From CAVYBY01 sp963766935 (GTDB lineage: Bacteria; Actinomycetota; UBA4738; HRBIN12), in NCBI GenBank assembly GCA_963766935.1, contig CAVYBY010000003.1:372001-436000 (forward strand): DNA of 64,000 nt. The letters run 5' to 3'. Shown here in pieces: positions 18,106 to 26,566 of this stretch. The first letter of the stretch is position 1; every line of letters starts with the position of its first letter. The notes under the pieces are model-generated. The model was not told the origin of the DNA. It did no database searches and was given only the letters and a program-made list of their open reading frames with translations. A program made the translations under genes and the position numbers.

Positions 18106-19652
18106 GACGCCGTCACGGGCTCGGCCTCACGGGCGCCTCCGCACGCGGCGAGCAAGCCCGCGACGAGCTTCCCGAACTCCTCTTCGAAGACGTCTTTGCG
18201 TTGCAGCGCAAACCCCCCCACGGTCACGACGGAGCCCGGCCCGTCGGCCTCGACCCGCACCCACACCTTCCGGCGGGATACGAACAGCGCGATCACGACG
18301 CCGATGAGCACGAGGATAGCGGCACCGAGCACAAACGGTACGCCGGTGTCCCTAGCCACCTCGAAGACGCTGTACTGACGCAGCTCGGGGAAGACGACGG
18401 CGAGCGGCCCCGACCTCGTCTTCACCTCAGCGGGCCTGCCCGGGTAGACCAGACCGACCGCGACGCGGCGCATCGTCGAGGTGTCGAGCGAGGAGTCCGA
18501 CACATCGGTCAGGCGCCCCTGCCACACGCGGTACTGCATCACCGGCTGGCGGGCCTCGAGCATCACCTCCGGCGGCTGGCCACCGACCGCCGCGGCGAAG
18601 GCGCGGCCGTCGGGCCACAGCACGAACTCGATCGCGAGCTGCGGCTGAAGGTCGGGGAGCTTGAGGAACCCGGTCCACGGCATCGCCAGCTGTGCGACGC
18701 CGTCGGGAGCCGGACGCTGGATGAACGCGATCGGCGAGTCGGCGATCGTCGTGTCCGCGAGTCGCGCGCGCACGACCGGAGCCCAGCCGAACCCCGACTG
18801 GTAGATCCGGATCCCGTTCACGGTGGCCGGCTGGTTGACGCGGATGTCCTGTTCGCGGATCGGGGTCCCGCCCGAGTCGATCAGCTGCACCGCCGAGACG
18901 AAGTCCTTCGGCTGGCCGGTGTTCCGGAACGCGCTCGTGAAGTCGAGCAGGCGAAGCTCGGTGCCGCTGAACCGGCCGCCGAAGAACCGGCCGGTGCGCA
19001 GCTCGGCGTAGTTCGCCTTCGCGTCCGTCCACGTCTGGCCCTCGATCACCCGGACATAGCCCGTGAACCCGGTGCCCTTGCCCACGATCACCCCGAGGAT
19101 CAGCAGCAGGAACGCCCAGTGGAACATCAGGCTCCCGACTTCGCGCAGGACGCCTTTTTCCGCGGCCACCTGCGTCGCGCCGGCGGCGGTGCGGTACCGG
19201 CGGCGCCGGAGCGTGCGAAGGGCTGCCCCGAGCGCGTCCGGCGGCGCGGCGTTGACGGCGAGCCGGGTGTGGTTCGGAAACCCGTCCAGCTCGCGCGCCT
19301 GCACCGGCCTTGACCGCACGGAGTGCGCGATGGCCCGCGTCCTGGGGACGAGACAGGCGAACAGCGAGACGACGAGCAGGGTCGTGATGAGCACGAACCA
19401 CCACGAGCCGTAGACGTCGAAGAAGCCCGCCCGGTGCAGGAACGACCCCCAGAATCGGTGAACCTGCAGATAGTTCGCGACGCGGTCGGGCGAGTTCGGC
19501 AGCTGGGGAATCAGCGAACCGGCGACCGAGGCGAGCGCGAGCAGCAACAGCAGGACCAGCGCGGTCCGCATGGAGCGGAGCGTGCGCCAGACCGCGGCGA
19601 AGCTCTCCGACATCGTGAGCCTCGGCGGGGTGGGGAGCTCGGTGGTCGACAT
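18102..19652 (-). CDS. resB: cytochrome c biogenesis protein ResB/Ccs1
   Basis: 516-residue partner of CcsB in system II. Three N-terminal helices (starting with RTALVLLLLLALASVAGSL), a large extracytoplasmic domain (about residues 150-430) and one C-terminal helix near residue 450, the family layout. The ATG at 19652 is used rather than the upstream start at 19679, because the latter adds only a short unconserved leader. Sits between ccdA and ccsB in the order ccdA-resB-ccsB, as in many Gram-positive bacteria. Confidence 0.92.
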   Translation of the reverse strand: MSTTELPTPPRLTMSESFAAVWRTLRSMRTALVLLLLLALASVAGSLIPQLPNSPDRVANYLQVHRFWGSFLHRAGFFDVYGSWWFVLITTLLVVSLFACLVPRTRAIAHSVRSRPVQARELDGFPNHTRLAVNAAPPDALGAALRTLRRRRYRTAAGATQVAAEKGVLREVGSLMFHWAFLLLILGVIVGKGTGFTGYVRVIEGQTWTDAKANYAELRTGRFFGGRFSGTELRLLDFTSAFRNTGQPKDFVSAVQLIDSGGTPIREQDIRVNQPATVNGIRIYQSGFGWAPVVRARLADTTIADSPIAFIQRPAPDGVAQLAMPWTGFLKLPDLQPQLAIEFVLWPDGRAFAAAVGGQPPEVMLEARQPVMQYRVWQGRLTDVSDSSLDTSTMRRVAVGLVYPGRPAEVKTRSGPLAVVFPELRQYSVFEVARDTGVPFVLGAAILVLIGVVIALFVSRRKVWVRVEADGPGSVVTVGGFALQRKDVFEEEFGKLVAGLLAACGGAREAEPVTAS

Positions 19653-19731
19653 GGCTCGCTCGGCATCGTACCCACACACCCGGCCAACGCTCGAGACAGC
19701 CGTTCGAGGCAGCGGATCGAACGGGCGCGGG

Positions 19732-20505
19732 TCACAGACCGAGGGGCGCGTACCGCTGGAGCGGGGCGAGCAGCCGCGTCAGCCGGCCGGTGGCGAGCAA
19801 GAGCCCCATCGCCATCATCAGCAGCCCCGAGACGACCGCGATCGTGCGGTAGTGGCGGCGCACCCACCCGAACGCTCCCATGAGCCGCTGCACGCCAAGG
19901 CCGACGAGGAGGAACGGCACACCGAGGCCGGCCGAGTACGCCGTCAGCAGGAGCGCCCCGCGGAAACTGCTCTGGGTCCCGGCGATCAACAGGATGCCCG
20001 TCAGCACCGGACCCAGACACGGCGTCCACCCGGTCGCGAACGCCACGCCGAGCGGGAGTGCTCCCCACCGGCCCGGCCGCGCCCGCCGCAGAAACGGGCG
20101 GTGCTCGGAGTAGAGCCCGATCGGTCCGCGTCCGAACGCGTACCCGATCATCAGCGCGCCCATCGCCAAGACGAACGTCCCGCCGATCAGCTGGCCGCGC
20201 CGGTCCTTGAGGATCCGGACGAACGTGTCGGAGAACGCACCGGCGAGGACGAACACGAGCGAGAAACCGAGGATGAACAGCACGATCGGAACGACGGTCG
20301 GTCTCGCTCCCTGGCCCGCTCCTTGGCCCGCTGCCTGGGCGGTGGCACCGTCGGCGTCGGTCGCCCGCTCCCCCGTGACGAACGAGAGGTAGCCGGGAAC
20401 CAGGGGAAAGACGCACGGCGACGCGAACGAAACAACGCCTGCGGCAAAGGCGAGCGCGGGCGCCCACCACGACGCGAGCCCCGTCCGGACGAGATCGGCG
20501 AGCAT
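19732..20505 (-). CDS. ccdA: CcdA/DsbD-like thiol-disulfide transporter
   Basis: 257-residue protein with six helices that carries reducing equivalents across the membrane to thioredoxin-like proteins such as the TlpA homologue here. The two redox cysteines appear in SPCVFPLVPGYLSF (helix 1) and GWTPCLGPVL (helix 4). A longer frame opens at a TTG (20559), but ATG 20505 starts just before the first helix. First gene of the ccdA-resB-ccsB unit; the palindrome at 20585-20606 lies upstream and may control it together with the divergent bc operon. Confidence 0.9.
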   Translation of the reverse strand: MLADLVRTGLASWWAPALAFAAGVVSFASPCVFPLVPGYLSFVTGERATDADGATAQAAGQGAGQGARPTVVPIVLFILGFSLVFVLAGAFSDTFVRILKDRRGQLIGGTFVLAMGALMIGYAFGRGPIGLYSEHRPFLRRARPGRWGALPLGVAFATGWTPCLGPVLTGILLIAGTQSSFRGALLLTAYSAGLGVPFLLVGLGVQRLMGAFGWVRRHYRTIAVVSGLLMMAMGLLLATGRLTRLLAPLQRYAPLGL

Positions 20506-20584
20506 CGGATGCAAGTCTACGGAGGCCGCCCCTGACGAGGTGAGTTGCCGAGTCTCCAAGGTGACGGCAAGATGTCGAACGAGG

Positions 20585-20606
20585 GCTCGTGAACGCGTTC
20601 ACGAGC
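20585..20606. promoter_or_regulatory. perfect 22-bp palindrome, candidate Rex operator between ccdA and the bc operon
   Basis: Arms GCTCGTGAACG and CGTTCACGAGC form an uninterrupted 22-bp palindrome. The core GTGAACGCGTTCAC matches the Streptomyces-type Rex operator pattern (TGTGAAC...GTTCACA) except for C/G in place of the outer T/A. It is 80 bp upstream of ccdA and 133 bp upstream of the bc-complex operon, so one site could serve both directions. Confidence 0.72.
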
Positions 20607-20738
20607 AGGCGTTTCGCAAAGAGCCCACGGGTCCATTGCTATGATGCCCGCCGCCGGGAGCGGCCCGAACCTTGGGACGGACGAACGCAGGAACAGGCAG
20701 AGAGCCAGGACGGAAGAACGCCGGATGAACGGAGCCGG

Positions 20739-21104
20739 ATGAGCCAGGTCGAGAGTCCGAAGACATCGCGCTTTCGCCGGATGTTCGGGCGGCTCGAAGC
20801 CTTCGTGAAGGGCTGGGAGTGGACGTGGACCACGGCCGTCCTCTTCTCGCTCGCAATGATCTTCGGCCTGGTCATCACGGCCGCGGTGGTTCCGTCGTTC
20901 TGGCTCTACTACGCCGACCAGAAGCTCAAGCTGAACGGCACCGGCCCCCACGGCTTCTGGTTGCTCGAGCTCCGGGACGCGGTCGCCATGGGCCTGTCCT
21001 CGGGACCGATCATCACCATCCTGATCGTGGCCTCGATCATGCAGAACTGGCGTCGCAAGCTCCGGGGTCAAGGCGACAGCCGGCCGACCGGCGGGTACCG
21101 CTAG
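20739..21104 (+). CDS. two-helix membrane protein of the bc-complex operon, function unknown
   Basis: 121 residues. A basic N-terminus (residues 1-32) precedes two predicted helices, about 34-60 and 82-104, and a short polar tail. I do not recognise the family. ATG 20739 has GGAG six bases upstream. The next gene, a ferredoxin, begins 2 bp after its stop, so it belongs to the same operon and could anchor the ferredoxin or be an accessory subunit of the quinol-oxidising complex. That role is inferred from position only. Confidence 0.65.
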   Translation: MSQVESPKTSRFRRMFGRLEAFVKGWEWTWTTAVLFSLAMIFGLVITAAVVPSFWLYYADQKLKLNGTGPHGFWLLELRDAVAMGLSSGPIITILIVASIMQNWRRKLRGQGDSRPTGGYR

Positions 21105-21106
21105 CC

Positions 21107-21499
21107 ATGGCGTTCACCAAGACCGAGGTCGACATCCACGAGGACTACGTGCTGGAGGAGGTCGCCCCGTCGTGGCTCGCCGAAGGCGTGCGGTCGCCGA
21201 AGCACCTGATGCTGGATCCGGACGATTGCATCCTGTGCCGCGCGTGCGAGGACGTCTGTCCGTGGAACTGCATCTACATGCTGTCCCCCGGGATCGTGCA
21301 GGACGCCTCGGACGCCGTGGAGGACGAGGTCAACGTCTCGACGGCCATCTTCGTGGTGGACGACAACGCGTGCACCCGGTGCTCGGTCTGCGTCGACCGC
21401 TGCCCGACCGACACGCTGTACTACGCGAGGCTGCCCGAGGCAGAAGCCGGTCGCCGCACGATGGCGGAGGTCCCCACATCACAGGCAGCCGGCGAGTGA
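21107..21499 (+). CDS. 2[4Fe-4S] ferredoxin of the bc-complex operon
   Basis: 130-residue soluble iron-sulfur protein. Two cluster motifs are complete: CILCRACEDVCP (about residues 40-51) and CTRCSVCVDRCP (about 84-95). The 20-residue insert between them and the long N-terminus are unlike the smallest bacterial ferredoxins. It lies between a two-helix membrane protein and cytochrome b, an unusual neighbour for a Rieske/cytochrome b complex. A role in electron exchange with the complex is plausible but unproven. Confidence 0.88.
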   Translation: MAFTKTEVDIHEDYVLEEVAPSWLAEGVRSPKHLMLDPDDCILCRACEDVCPWNCIYMLSPGIVQDASDAVEDEVNVSTAIFVVDDNACTRCSVCVDRCPTDTLYYARLPEAEAGRRTMAEVPTSQAAGE

Positions 21500-21539
21500 A
21501 CGCACCCGAAGCGCGAGGGGAAAGGAACGGGGAACTCCG

Positions 21540-22310
21540 GTGAAGCTGCGGGAGCTGCTCAAGCCGCCGAAGCCCGACCGGATCCGGGAGACCGAGGTCT
21601 GGAAGTCCATCTTCCGGCCCGGCTCCATCTTCCGGAAGGGCTACAAGGACACGTCGCGGGACCGGGCGCTCGCCACGATGAACAACGTCCTGTACCACCT
21701 GCACCCCGTCAAGGTGAAACGGCACGGGCTCAAGCTGACCTACACGTTCTGCCTCGGCGGGCTCTCGTTCTTCCTGTTCATCCTGCTGACGATCACGGGC
21801 ATCTTCCTGATGTTCTTCTACCGCCCGACCGCCGACATCGGGAGCGCACAGGCCTACGCGGACATGCAGTCGATCCGCACGGCGGTGTTCTTCGGCGACT
21901 TCGTCAGGAACCTGCATCGGTGGGGAGCCCACCTCATGGTCTTCAGCGTCACGCTCCACATGGCTCGCGTCTTCTACACGGGCGCCTACAAGCCGCCGCG
22001 CGAGTTCAACTGGGTGGTCGGCGTGATCCTGCTCTTCCTCACGCTGGGCCTGTCGTTCACCGGCTACCTGCTTCCCTGGGACCAGCTGGCCATCTGGGCG
22101 GTGACCGTCGGAACGTCGCTCGCCGGCTACTCGCCGTTCATCGCGAAGCAGGCGAACTTCCTGCTGCTCGGCGGTGTCGTGGTCGGACCCAGCACCCTGC
22201 TCCGCTGGTACGTGTTGCACGTCTTGGCGCTGCCGTTCGTGCTCGTGATCTTTCTTGCGGTCCACTTCTGGCGGATCCGCAAGGACGGCGGCATCTCGGG
22301 ACCGCTCTAG
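21540..22310 (+). CDS. cytochrome b6-like subunit (N-terminal half of cytochrome b)
   Basis: 256 residues with four helices, the size of cytochrome b6 plus an N-terminal extension. Heme ligand pairs are HRWGAH...HMAR on helix B (first and last histidine 14 apart) and LHVLALPF...VHFW on helix D (15 apart, the b6-type spacing). TFCLGGLSFF aligns with the b6 segment FYCLGG, whose cysteine binds the extra heme c_i (c_n) in b6f and Bacillus-type complexes. This points to a menaquinol-oxidising b6-type complex. GTG start at 21540 with a purine-rich stretch just upstream. Confidence 0.9.
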   Translation: MKLRELLKPPKPDRIRETEVWKSIFRPGSIFRKGYKDTSRDRALATMNNVLYHLHPVKVKRHGLKLTYTFCLGGLSFFLFILLTITGIFLMFFYRPTADIGSAQAYADMQSIRTAVFFGDFVRNLHRWGAHLMVFSVTLHMARVFYTGAYKPPREFNWVVGVILLFLTLGLSFTGYLLPWDQLAIWAVTVGTSLAGYSPFIAKQANFLLLGGVVVGPSTLLRWYVLHVLALPFVLVIFLAVHFWRIRKDGGISGPL

Positions 22311-22324
22311 GCAAGGGGACGAGG

Positions 22325-23161
22325 ATGGCCCGCGAGGACACACCGCTCGACCAAGAGGTTTTCGACTCCACGCTCGCAGCCGAGCTCGCCAAGGGAACCG
22401 ACCGCAGGGTTGCGGACGGCCGCGCCCGGTCGGCGGCCGTTCGCGCCTGGCGCGCGGCGCACCCCGAGGAGACGGCCGCGGCCCCGGTCGCAGCCGCGGC
22501 AGGGGCTCCGGCCGCCGCACCCGCGGCGGCGGCGTCCGCCGCGGTGGCAGCCGTTCCGGCAGCCGCGGTCGCCGCCGCACCCATCGGCGTCCCGATGGCA
22601 ACGACCGCTCCGGTCCGCCAGGCGCCGCTGCCGACCGGGAACGTCCCGACCCCGAAGAAGGGCGCCGCCGACAAACACCGGTTGCTGGCGCTCGTGCCGC
22701 CCGAGGGCATTCAGCGCGTGGAACGCGAGCAGGGCGACCGCGTCAACGTCTGGCCGCACCTGCTGATCGAGGAGTTCGTCGCGATGTTCATCGTCCTCGC
22801 GGCGCTCGCGATCTTCTCGACGTTTGTCAACGCCCCGCTGCGGGAGCTGGCGAATCCGAACCTGACGCCGAACCCGTCGAAGGCGCCGTGGTACTTCCTC
22901 GGGCTGCAGGAGCTCCTGCGCTACTTCCACCCGATGGTGGCCGGCATCGCGATCCCGACGTTCATCCTGGTCGGGCTTGCGGCGGTGCCCTACGTCGACC
23001 GCAATCCGAGCACGCGGCCCGGCGACCGCAAGATCGCCCTCACGCTGTTCACGGTTCTGTTCATGTTCGGCGCCGTCCTCACGATCATCGGCTCGTTCTT
23101 CCGGGGTCCCGGCTACAACTGGATCTGGCCCTGGGCACAGGGGGTGTTCTTCGAGCTATGA
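22325..23161 (+). CDS. cytochrome b C-terminal subunit (subunit IV-like) with Ala/Pro linker
   Basis: 278 residues. The C-terminal 150 hold three helices and the quinol-site motif APWYFLGLQELL, the KAPWY variant of PEWY found in low-potential quinol complexes. The N-terminal 120 residues are cytoplasmic, with an Ala/Pro-rich low-complexity stretch at about residues 44-105, longer than usual for subunit IV. The split from the b6-like gene (15 bp apart) is the b6f arrangement rather than the single-chain actinobacterial QcrB. ATG 22325 with GGGGACGAGG upstream. Confidence 0.88.
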   Translation: MAREDTPLDQEVFDSTLAAELAKGTDRRVADGRARSAAVRAWRAAHPEETAAAPVAAAAGAPAAAPAAAASAAVAAVPAAAVAAAPIGVPMATTAPVRQAPLPTGNVPTPKKGAADKHRLLALVPPEGIQRVEREQGDRVNVWPHLLIEEFVAMFIVLAALAIFSTFVNAPLRELANPNLTPNPSKAPWYFLGLQELLRYFHPMVAGIAIPTFILVGLAAVPYVDRNPSTRPGDRKIALTLFTVLFMFGAVLTIIGSFFRGPGYNWIWPWAQGVFFEL

Positions 23162-23880
23162 GGTTGCTCGCGATCTCGAGCGGCGTCGTCGCGGCGCTCG
23201 CGGCCATCTTGATCCTGAACACGTTCGCGATCGTCTTCGGCCTGAGCTTCTACCGCGACCTCAAGGCGCAGAGCGCGGCGGCGGCGGCCGGAGTGGAGCT
23301 GCCGAGGCCGCCGGGTCAGAAGCGGGCCGTCTCCCGGCGGGACTTCTTCCGCCGGTCGCTGCTCGTCTCGCTCGGCGTGTTCACCGCGGTCTTCGGCGGC
23401 GGGACGCTCGCATTCCTCTGGCCCAACCTGAAGGGCGGATTCGGCTCGCTGATCGACGCCGGACCGCTCGACGCGATCAAGTCCCAGATCCAGAGCAGCG
23501 AACAGCCCGTCTACAACGGAACCGGCCGCTTCTACGTCGTCGCGTGGACCGGTAAGACCACCGCGGACGCCGACTACACCGGCGAGGGCGTCACGGTCGA
23601 GGGCGTCATGGCGCTGTATCAGCGCTGCGTCCACCTCGGCTGCCGCGTGCCGTTCTGTCTGTCGTCGAAGTGGTTCGAGTGCCCGTGCCACGGATCGAAG
23701 TACAACGAGGCCGGCGAGTATCAGCTGGGCCCGGCGCCGAGGGGCCTGGACCGATTCAAGGCCACCGTGGAGAACGGCAACCTGATGGTGGACACCTCGA
23801 CGGTCGTGACCGGCCCGCCCCGAGGAACCGACACGATCGGCGAGCCGCCCCAGGGTCCGTTCTGCGTGGCGACGGGCTGA
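23158..23880 (+). CDS. Rieske iron-sulfur protein of the bc complex
   Basis: 240 residues. An N-terminal helix (about 5-25) is followed by SRRDFFRRS, a twin-arginine-like segment, and a second helix, then the Rieske domain with CVHLGC and CPCHGS as 2Fe-2S ligands. An extra cysteine pair partner (PFC in the first motif region) may form the usual disulfide. Two N-terminal helices rather than one resemble actinobacterial QcrA. The ATG overlaps the preceding stop as ATGA (23158-23161). Moves electrons from menaquinol to the cytochrome c encoded next. Confidence 0.92.
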   Translation: MRLLAISSGVVAALAAILILNTFAIVFGLSFYRDLKAQSAAAAAGVELPRPPGQKRAVSRRDFFRRSLLVSLGVFTAVFGGGTLAFLWPNLKGGFGSLIDAGPLDAIKSQIQSSEQPVYNGTGRFYVVAWTGKTTADADYTGEGVTVEGVMALYQRCVHLGCRVPFCLSSKWFECPCHGSKYNEAGEYQLGPAPRGLDRFKATVENGNLMVDTSTVVTGPPRGTDTIGEPPQGPFCVATG

Positions 23881-23881
23881 G

Positions 23882-24634
23882 GTGCTGCACGTGGCTGGGG
23901 GGATGCTCGCGCTGTCCGACACCGCGGGCATCGTGCTCCTCGCCCTCGGCGCGCTCTTCCTGGTGCTCGGTGCCGGAAGCCTCGTGCTCCGCAACCGGGC
24001 ACGGGGTCGCCAGCCCGAGATTCCGAGCGCGATGCGGCCGGGTCCGGCCGACGCCGCGCTCGAAACCCCGCAGCTCGGCAAGCTCATGGGCTGGGGCCTG
24101 CTGCTGGTTGCGTTCTTCGCGATCTGGGTCCCGTTCAACTGGCTTCGCGAGCCCTCGGAGAACCTCTCCCAGGAGAAGTACTTCGAGCAGCTCGCCTACG
24201 ACCAGGGCGCAAAGGAGGTCCAGCTCTACAGCGAGGAGAACCAGCTGGGCATCGGGTGTGTCCGCTGTCACGGGCCGGAGCTTCGCGGCGGATTGATCCT
24301 CAACGGCGCAAACCCCGACGGCTCGCCCATCTACGCCAGTCCCCCGAACCTGACGACCATCTGCGCCGGGCCCTTCGCGAACCCGCCGCACGCCGCCATC
24401 TTCTCCCCCGACGACATCTATCAGGTGATCCGCGAGGGCCGGAACGCGATGCCGTCGTGGAGCATCCGGTTCAAAGGTGCGCTCGACGATCAGCAGATCA
24501 ACGACCTCGTCGTCTATCTGATCGAGACGAGCTCGAAGAACGTCGCGTTCAAGGACAACATCTGTCTGAACCCCGACGCGCAGGCGCGCGCGCTCGCGCA
24601 GAAGCCGGCCACCATCAACCCGAGGGACCCCTAG
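23882..24634 (+). CDS. membrane-anchored monoheme cytochrome c of the bc complex
   Basis: 250 residues. Two N-terminal helices (about 12-36 and 68-90) anchor a C-terminal cytochrome c domain with one heme site CVRCH at residues 126-130 and a methionine ligand candidate in RNAMPSWS. Only one heme, unlike the diheme QcrC of most actinobacteria. Starts at a GTG 1 bp after the Rieske stop. Likely acceptor from the Rieske protein and donor to the caa3 oxidase, whose subunit II carries its own cytochrome domain. Confidence 0.88.
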   Translation: MLHVAGGMLALSDTAGIVLLALGALFLVLGAGSLVLRNRARGRQPEIPSAMRPGPADAALETPQLGKLMGWGLLLVAFFAIWVPFNWLREPSENLSQEKYFEQLAYDQGAKEVQLYSEENQLGIGCVRCHGPELRGGLILNGANPDGSPIYASPPNLTTICAGPFANPPHAAIFSPDDIYQVIREGRNAMPSWSIRFKGALDDQQINDLVVYLIETSSKNVAFKDNICLNPDAQARALAQKPATINPRDP

Positions 24635-25394
24635 ATGGAACCGGTCAAGACCTGCCTGGGCTTCGCAACCGACTGCGGGACGCTCGCAAAGGGCGTGGGC
24701 GCGCCGCTCATGGGCCTGATCATCTTCATCGGCAGCGTCTACCTGATCATGTCCGCCGTCCTCGGGCGGTGGATGGGATACCTCGTCCTGATGGTGGCGC
24801 TCTCCGGCTGGCTGATCATCCAATCGTCGCTCTGGTTCTTCGGCTTCTGGTCGCAGGGTCTCGAGACGCCGACCAACCTCGGCCCGCGCGGCTCCGAGCC
24901 CGCCTGGGTGGTGCTGGCCGGCGGGCTCGACGCGCAAGCCGAGCGGTTCACGACGTTCGGCGAGTATCCGAACGGGCCGTGGGCGAGCCGGCCCGATCCG
25001 TCGAACGAGGATCTGCGCGCCTCGATCCAGGCGGCGGAAGGCTCGGCCTCGGCCTTCCTCGCCGAGCAGGCGAACGAGCAGCTCAAGCTTGCCGTCTCCG
25101 ATCCCCTCGCGGTCCAGCCCACGGCGTTCGACACGCGACGACATCCGGTTCGCCCAGGATGCCGACGGGAAGACGCCGCTCGCGGTCGTCACCGCGCACT
25201 ACGCCGGTGGCGGGCCCGAGGTGGTTCTGACGCTGTACCACAACTCGGGCAGCGTCCCGAGATACTCGTTGATGTTCCTCGGCGGTTCGATCCTGCTGTT
25301 GCTCATGCACCTGCCGCTGCTCGACCGGGCGGAGAAGAAGCGGAAGGCGTTCCTCACCGGGGGCAGTGCGCCGGCGTGGTATGGCCCGGCCTAG
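24635..25394 (+). CDS. three-helix membrane protein of the bc operon, unknown function (frameshifted in this sequence)
   Basis: Begins at the ATG directly after the cytochrome c stop. Two helices (about residues 22-42 and 46-70), an extracytoplasmic segment of about 130 residues, then a third helix (SLMFLGGSILLLLMHLPLL) and a basic tail. The start and end lie in different frames; the switch is near 25130-25140 (one surplus or two missing bases), after which the frame ends at 25394. Both parts read as coherent coding sequence. No family recognised; tight packing in the operon suggests an accessory subunit of the quinol-cytochrome c complex. Confidence 0.7.
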
Positions 25395-25415
25395 CGCAAG
25401 AAGGGAGCGAGCACG

Positions 25416-25526
25416 ATGATCGGCGCCGATGTGCCTCTGCTGGACCAGGGTGCGATCCAGTTCATCCTGTTCGGCATCATGATCATCGCGATCGTCGTGG
25501 TCCTGTGGATCACGATCGCGCGCTAG
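25416..25526 (+). CDS. 36-residue single-helix membrane protein ending the bc operon
   Basis: ATG 25416 to TAG 25526. A short N-terminus (MIGADVPLLDQGA) leads into one long hydrophobic helix (about residues 14-34) and ends AR. AAGGGAGCGAGCACG upstream is a good ribosome binding site, 21 bp after the previous stop. Single-helix micro-subunits (PetN, PetG and similar) are typical of b6f-type complexes, so a structural subunit is a reasonable guess. Its last 17 bp overlap the end of rex on the other strand. Confidence 0.7.
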   Translation: MIGADVPLLDQGAIQFILFGIMIIAIVVVLWITIAR

Positions 25527-26235
25527 GCGGCCCCACGTCCGCGACGGCCCGCCCGCGACGCTTCACCTCGGCGATCGTCGCCTTGCGCTGTTCGTAGAAC
25601 GCGAGGATCTGGAGCTCCGTCGCAAGGTCGACCTTTCGGACCGAGACGCCCGGTGGCACCTGGATCACCGCCGGAGCGAAGTTGAGGATCGACCTGATGC
25701 CCGTCGCGACCATCCGGTCGGCCATCTCCTGAGCCGCACCCGAAGGCGTCGCGATGACCCCGATCGCCACCTCGTGCTCGGCCACGAGGTGCGGCAGCTC
25801 GTCGGCGTGCCGGATGACGAGCTCGCCCACACGCTCGCCCACCTTCGCCGGATCCACATCGACCAGAGCGGCGATCCGGAACCCACGCTCGGCGAACCCA
25901 CGGTAGTTGGCGAGTGCGTGGCCCAGATTGCCGATCCCGGCGATCACGATCGGCCAATGCTGGGTCAGCCCGAGCTCGCGACGGACCTGGTGGATCAGGT
26001 ACGCGACGTCGTAGCCGACGCCCCGCGTCCCATAGGAACCCAGATGGGAGAGGTCTTTTCGAACCTTGGCGGAGTTGACGCCCGCCGCACCCGCCAGGTG
26101 CTCGGAGGAAACCGTGACCCTGCCGGTCTCGGCGATGTCGACGAGGGCCCGCAGGTACACGGGGAGGCGCCCGACGGTCGCCTCGGGGATCGAGCGCTCT
26201 CTCACCACGGGCTGGACGCGTCCGGCATCCGCCAA
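25510..26235 (-). CDS. rex: redox-sensing transcriptional repressor Rex
   Basis: 241-residue NADH/NAD+-sensing repressor. N-terminal winged helix (about residues 10-85: IPEATVGRLPVYLRAL, then SAKVRKDLSHLGSYGTRGVGY, of which the first half is the recognition helix region) and a Rossmann domain with GIGNLGHALANY. It binds operators of the TTGTGAA-N4-TTCACAA type when NADH is low. Two such palindromes occur in this window, before the reductase-nuo operon and between ccdA and the bc operon. The longest frame starts with TTG at 26235; GTG codons a few residues later are alternatives. Convergent with the bc operon. Confidence 0.95.
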   Translation of the reverse strand: MADAGRVQPVVRERSIPEATVGRLPVYLRALVDIAETGRVTVSSEHLAGAAGVNSAKVRKDLSHLGSYGTRGVGYDVAYLIHQVRRELGLTQHWPIVIAGIGNLGHALANYRGFAERGFRIAALVDVDPAKVGERVGELVIRHADELPHLVAEHEVAIGVIATPSGAAQEMADRMVATGIRSILNFAPAVIQVPPGVSVRKVDLATELQILAFYEQRKATIAEVKRRGRAVADVGPPSARS

Positions 26236-26259
26236 GCCTAGCGCGGGCGGGTCGGCGAT

Positions 26260-26496
26260 TCACACGCGCACAAGCTCGGCCAGCAGCCGCGCGTCCACCT
26301 CCACCTCGAACCGATCCTCGCCGTCCACCGACACCACGGGGACGCGAAGCCCGTAGCGATCCTCGAGGTCGTCGTCGGTCTCGACGTTCACCTCCCGGAA
26401 CGAGAACGGCGCCGACTCGCGAACCTCGAGCACCACCTCGCGGGCGCGGTCGCACAGCCCGCATCCGGGGCGCGAGTACAGGATCACGTCGGACAT
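26260..26496 (-). CDS. glutaredoxin-like protein
   Basis: 78-residue thioredoxin-fold protein with redox motif CGLC near the N-terminus (YSRPGCGLCDRA) and a VPVV cis-proline segment. Small glutaredoxin-like proteins of this type are often found next to rex in actinobacteria. The ATG at 26496 is chosen over the longer start at 26523, which adds an unconserved leader. Its stop lies 25 bp from the rex start, so rex may be its downstream partner on one transcript. Confidence 0.82.
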   Translation of the reverse strand: MSDVILYSRPGCGLCDRAREVVLEVRESAPFSFREVNVETDDDLEDRYGLRVPVVSVDGEDRFEVEVDARLLAELVRV

Positions 26497-26566
26497 CGCG
26501 GGCCATGCTACGGGTCGGGGCACCGGCAGCCGGACACCGCGGACGGCCTGGGAGGATACGGGCTCG

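Noticed and set aside
20559..20589. Earlier TTG start for ccdA and longer frame for the two-helix protein starting at 20589
   Set aside because: Both would run toward or across the palindrome and add residues without helix or domain features; downstream starts fit better.
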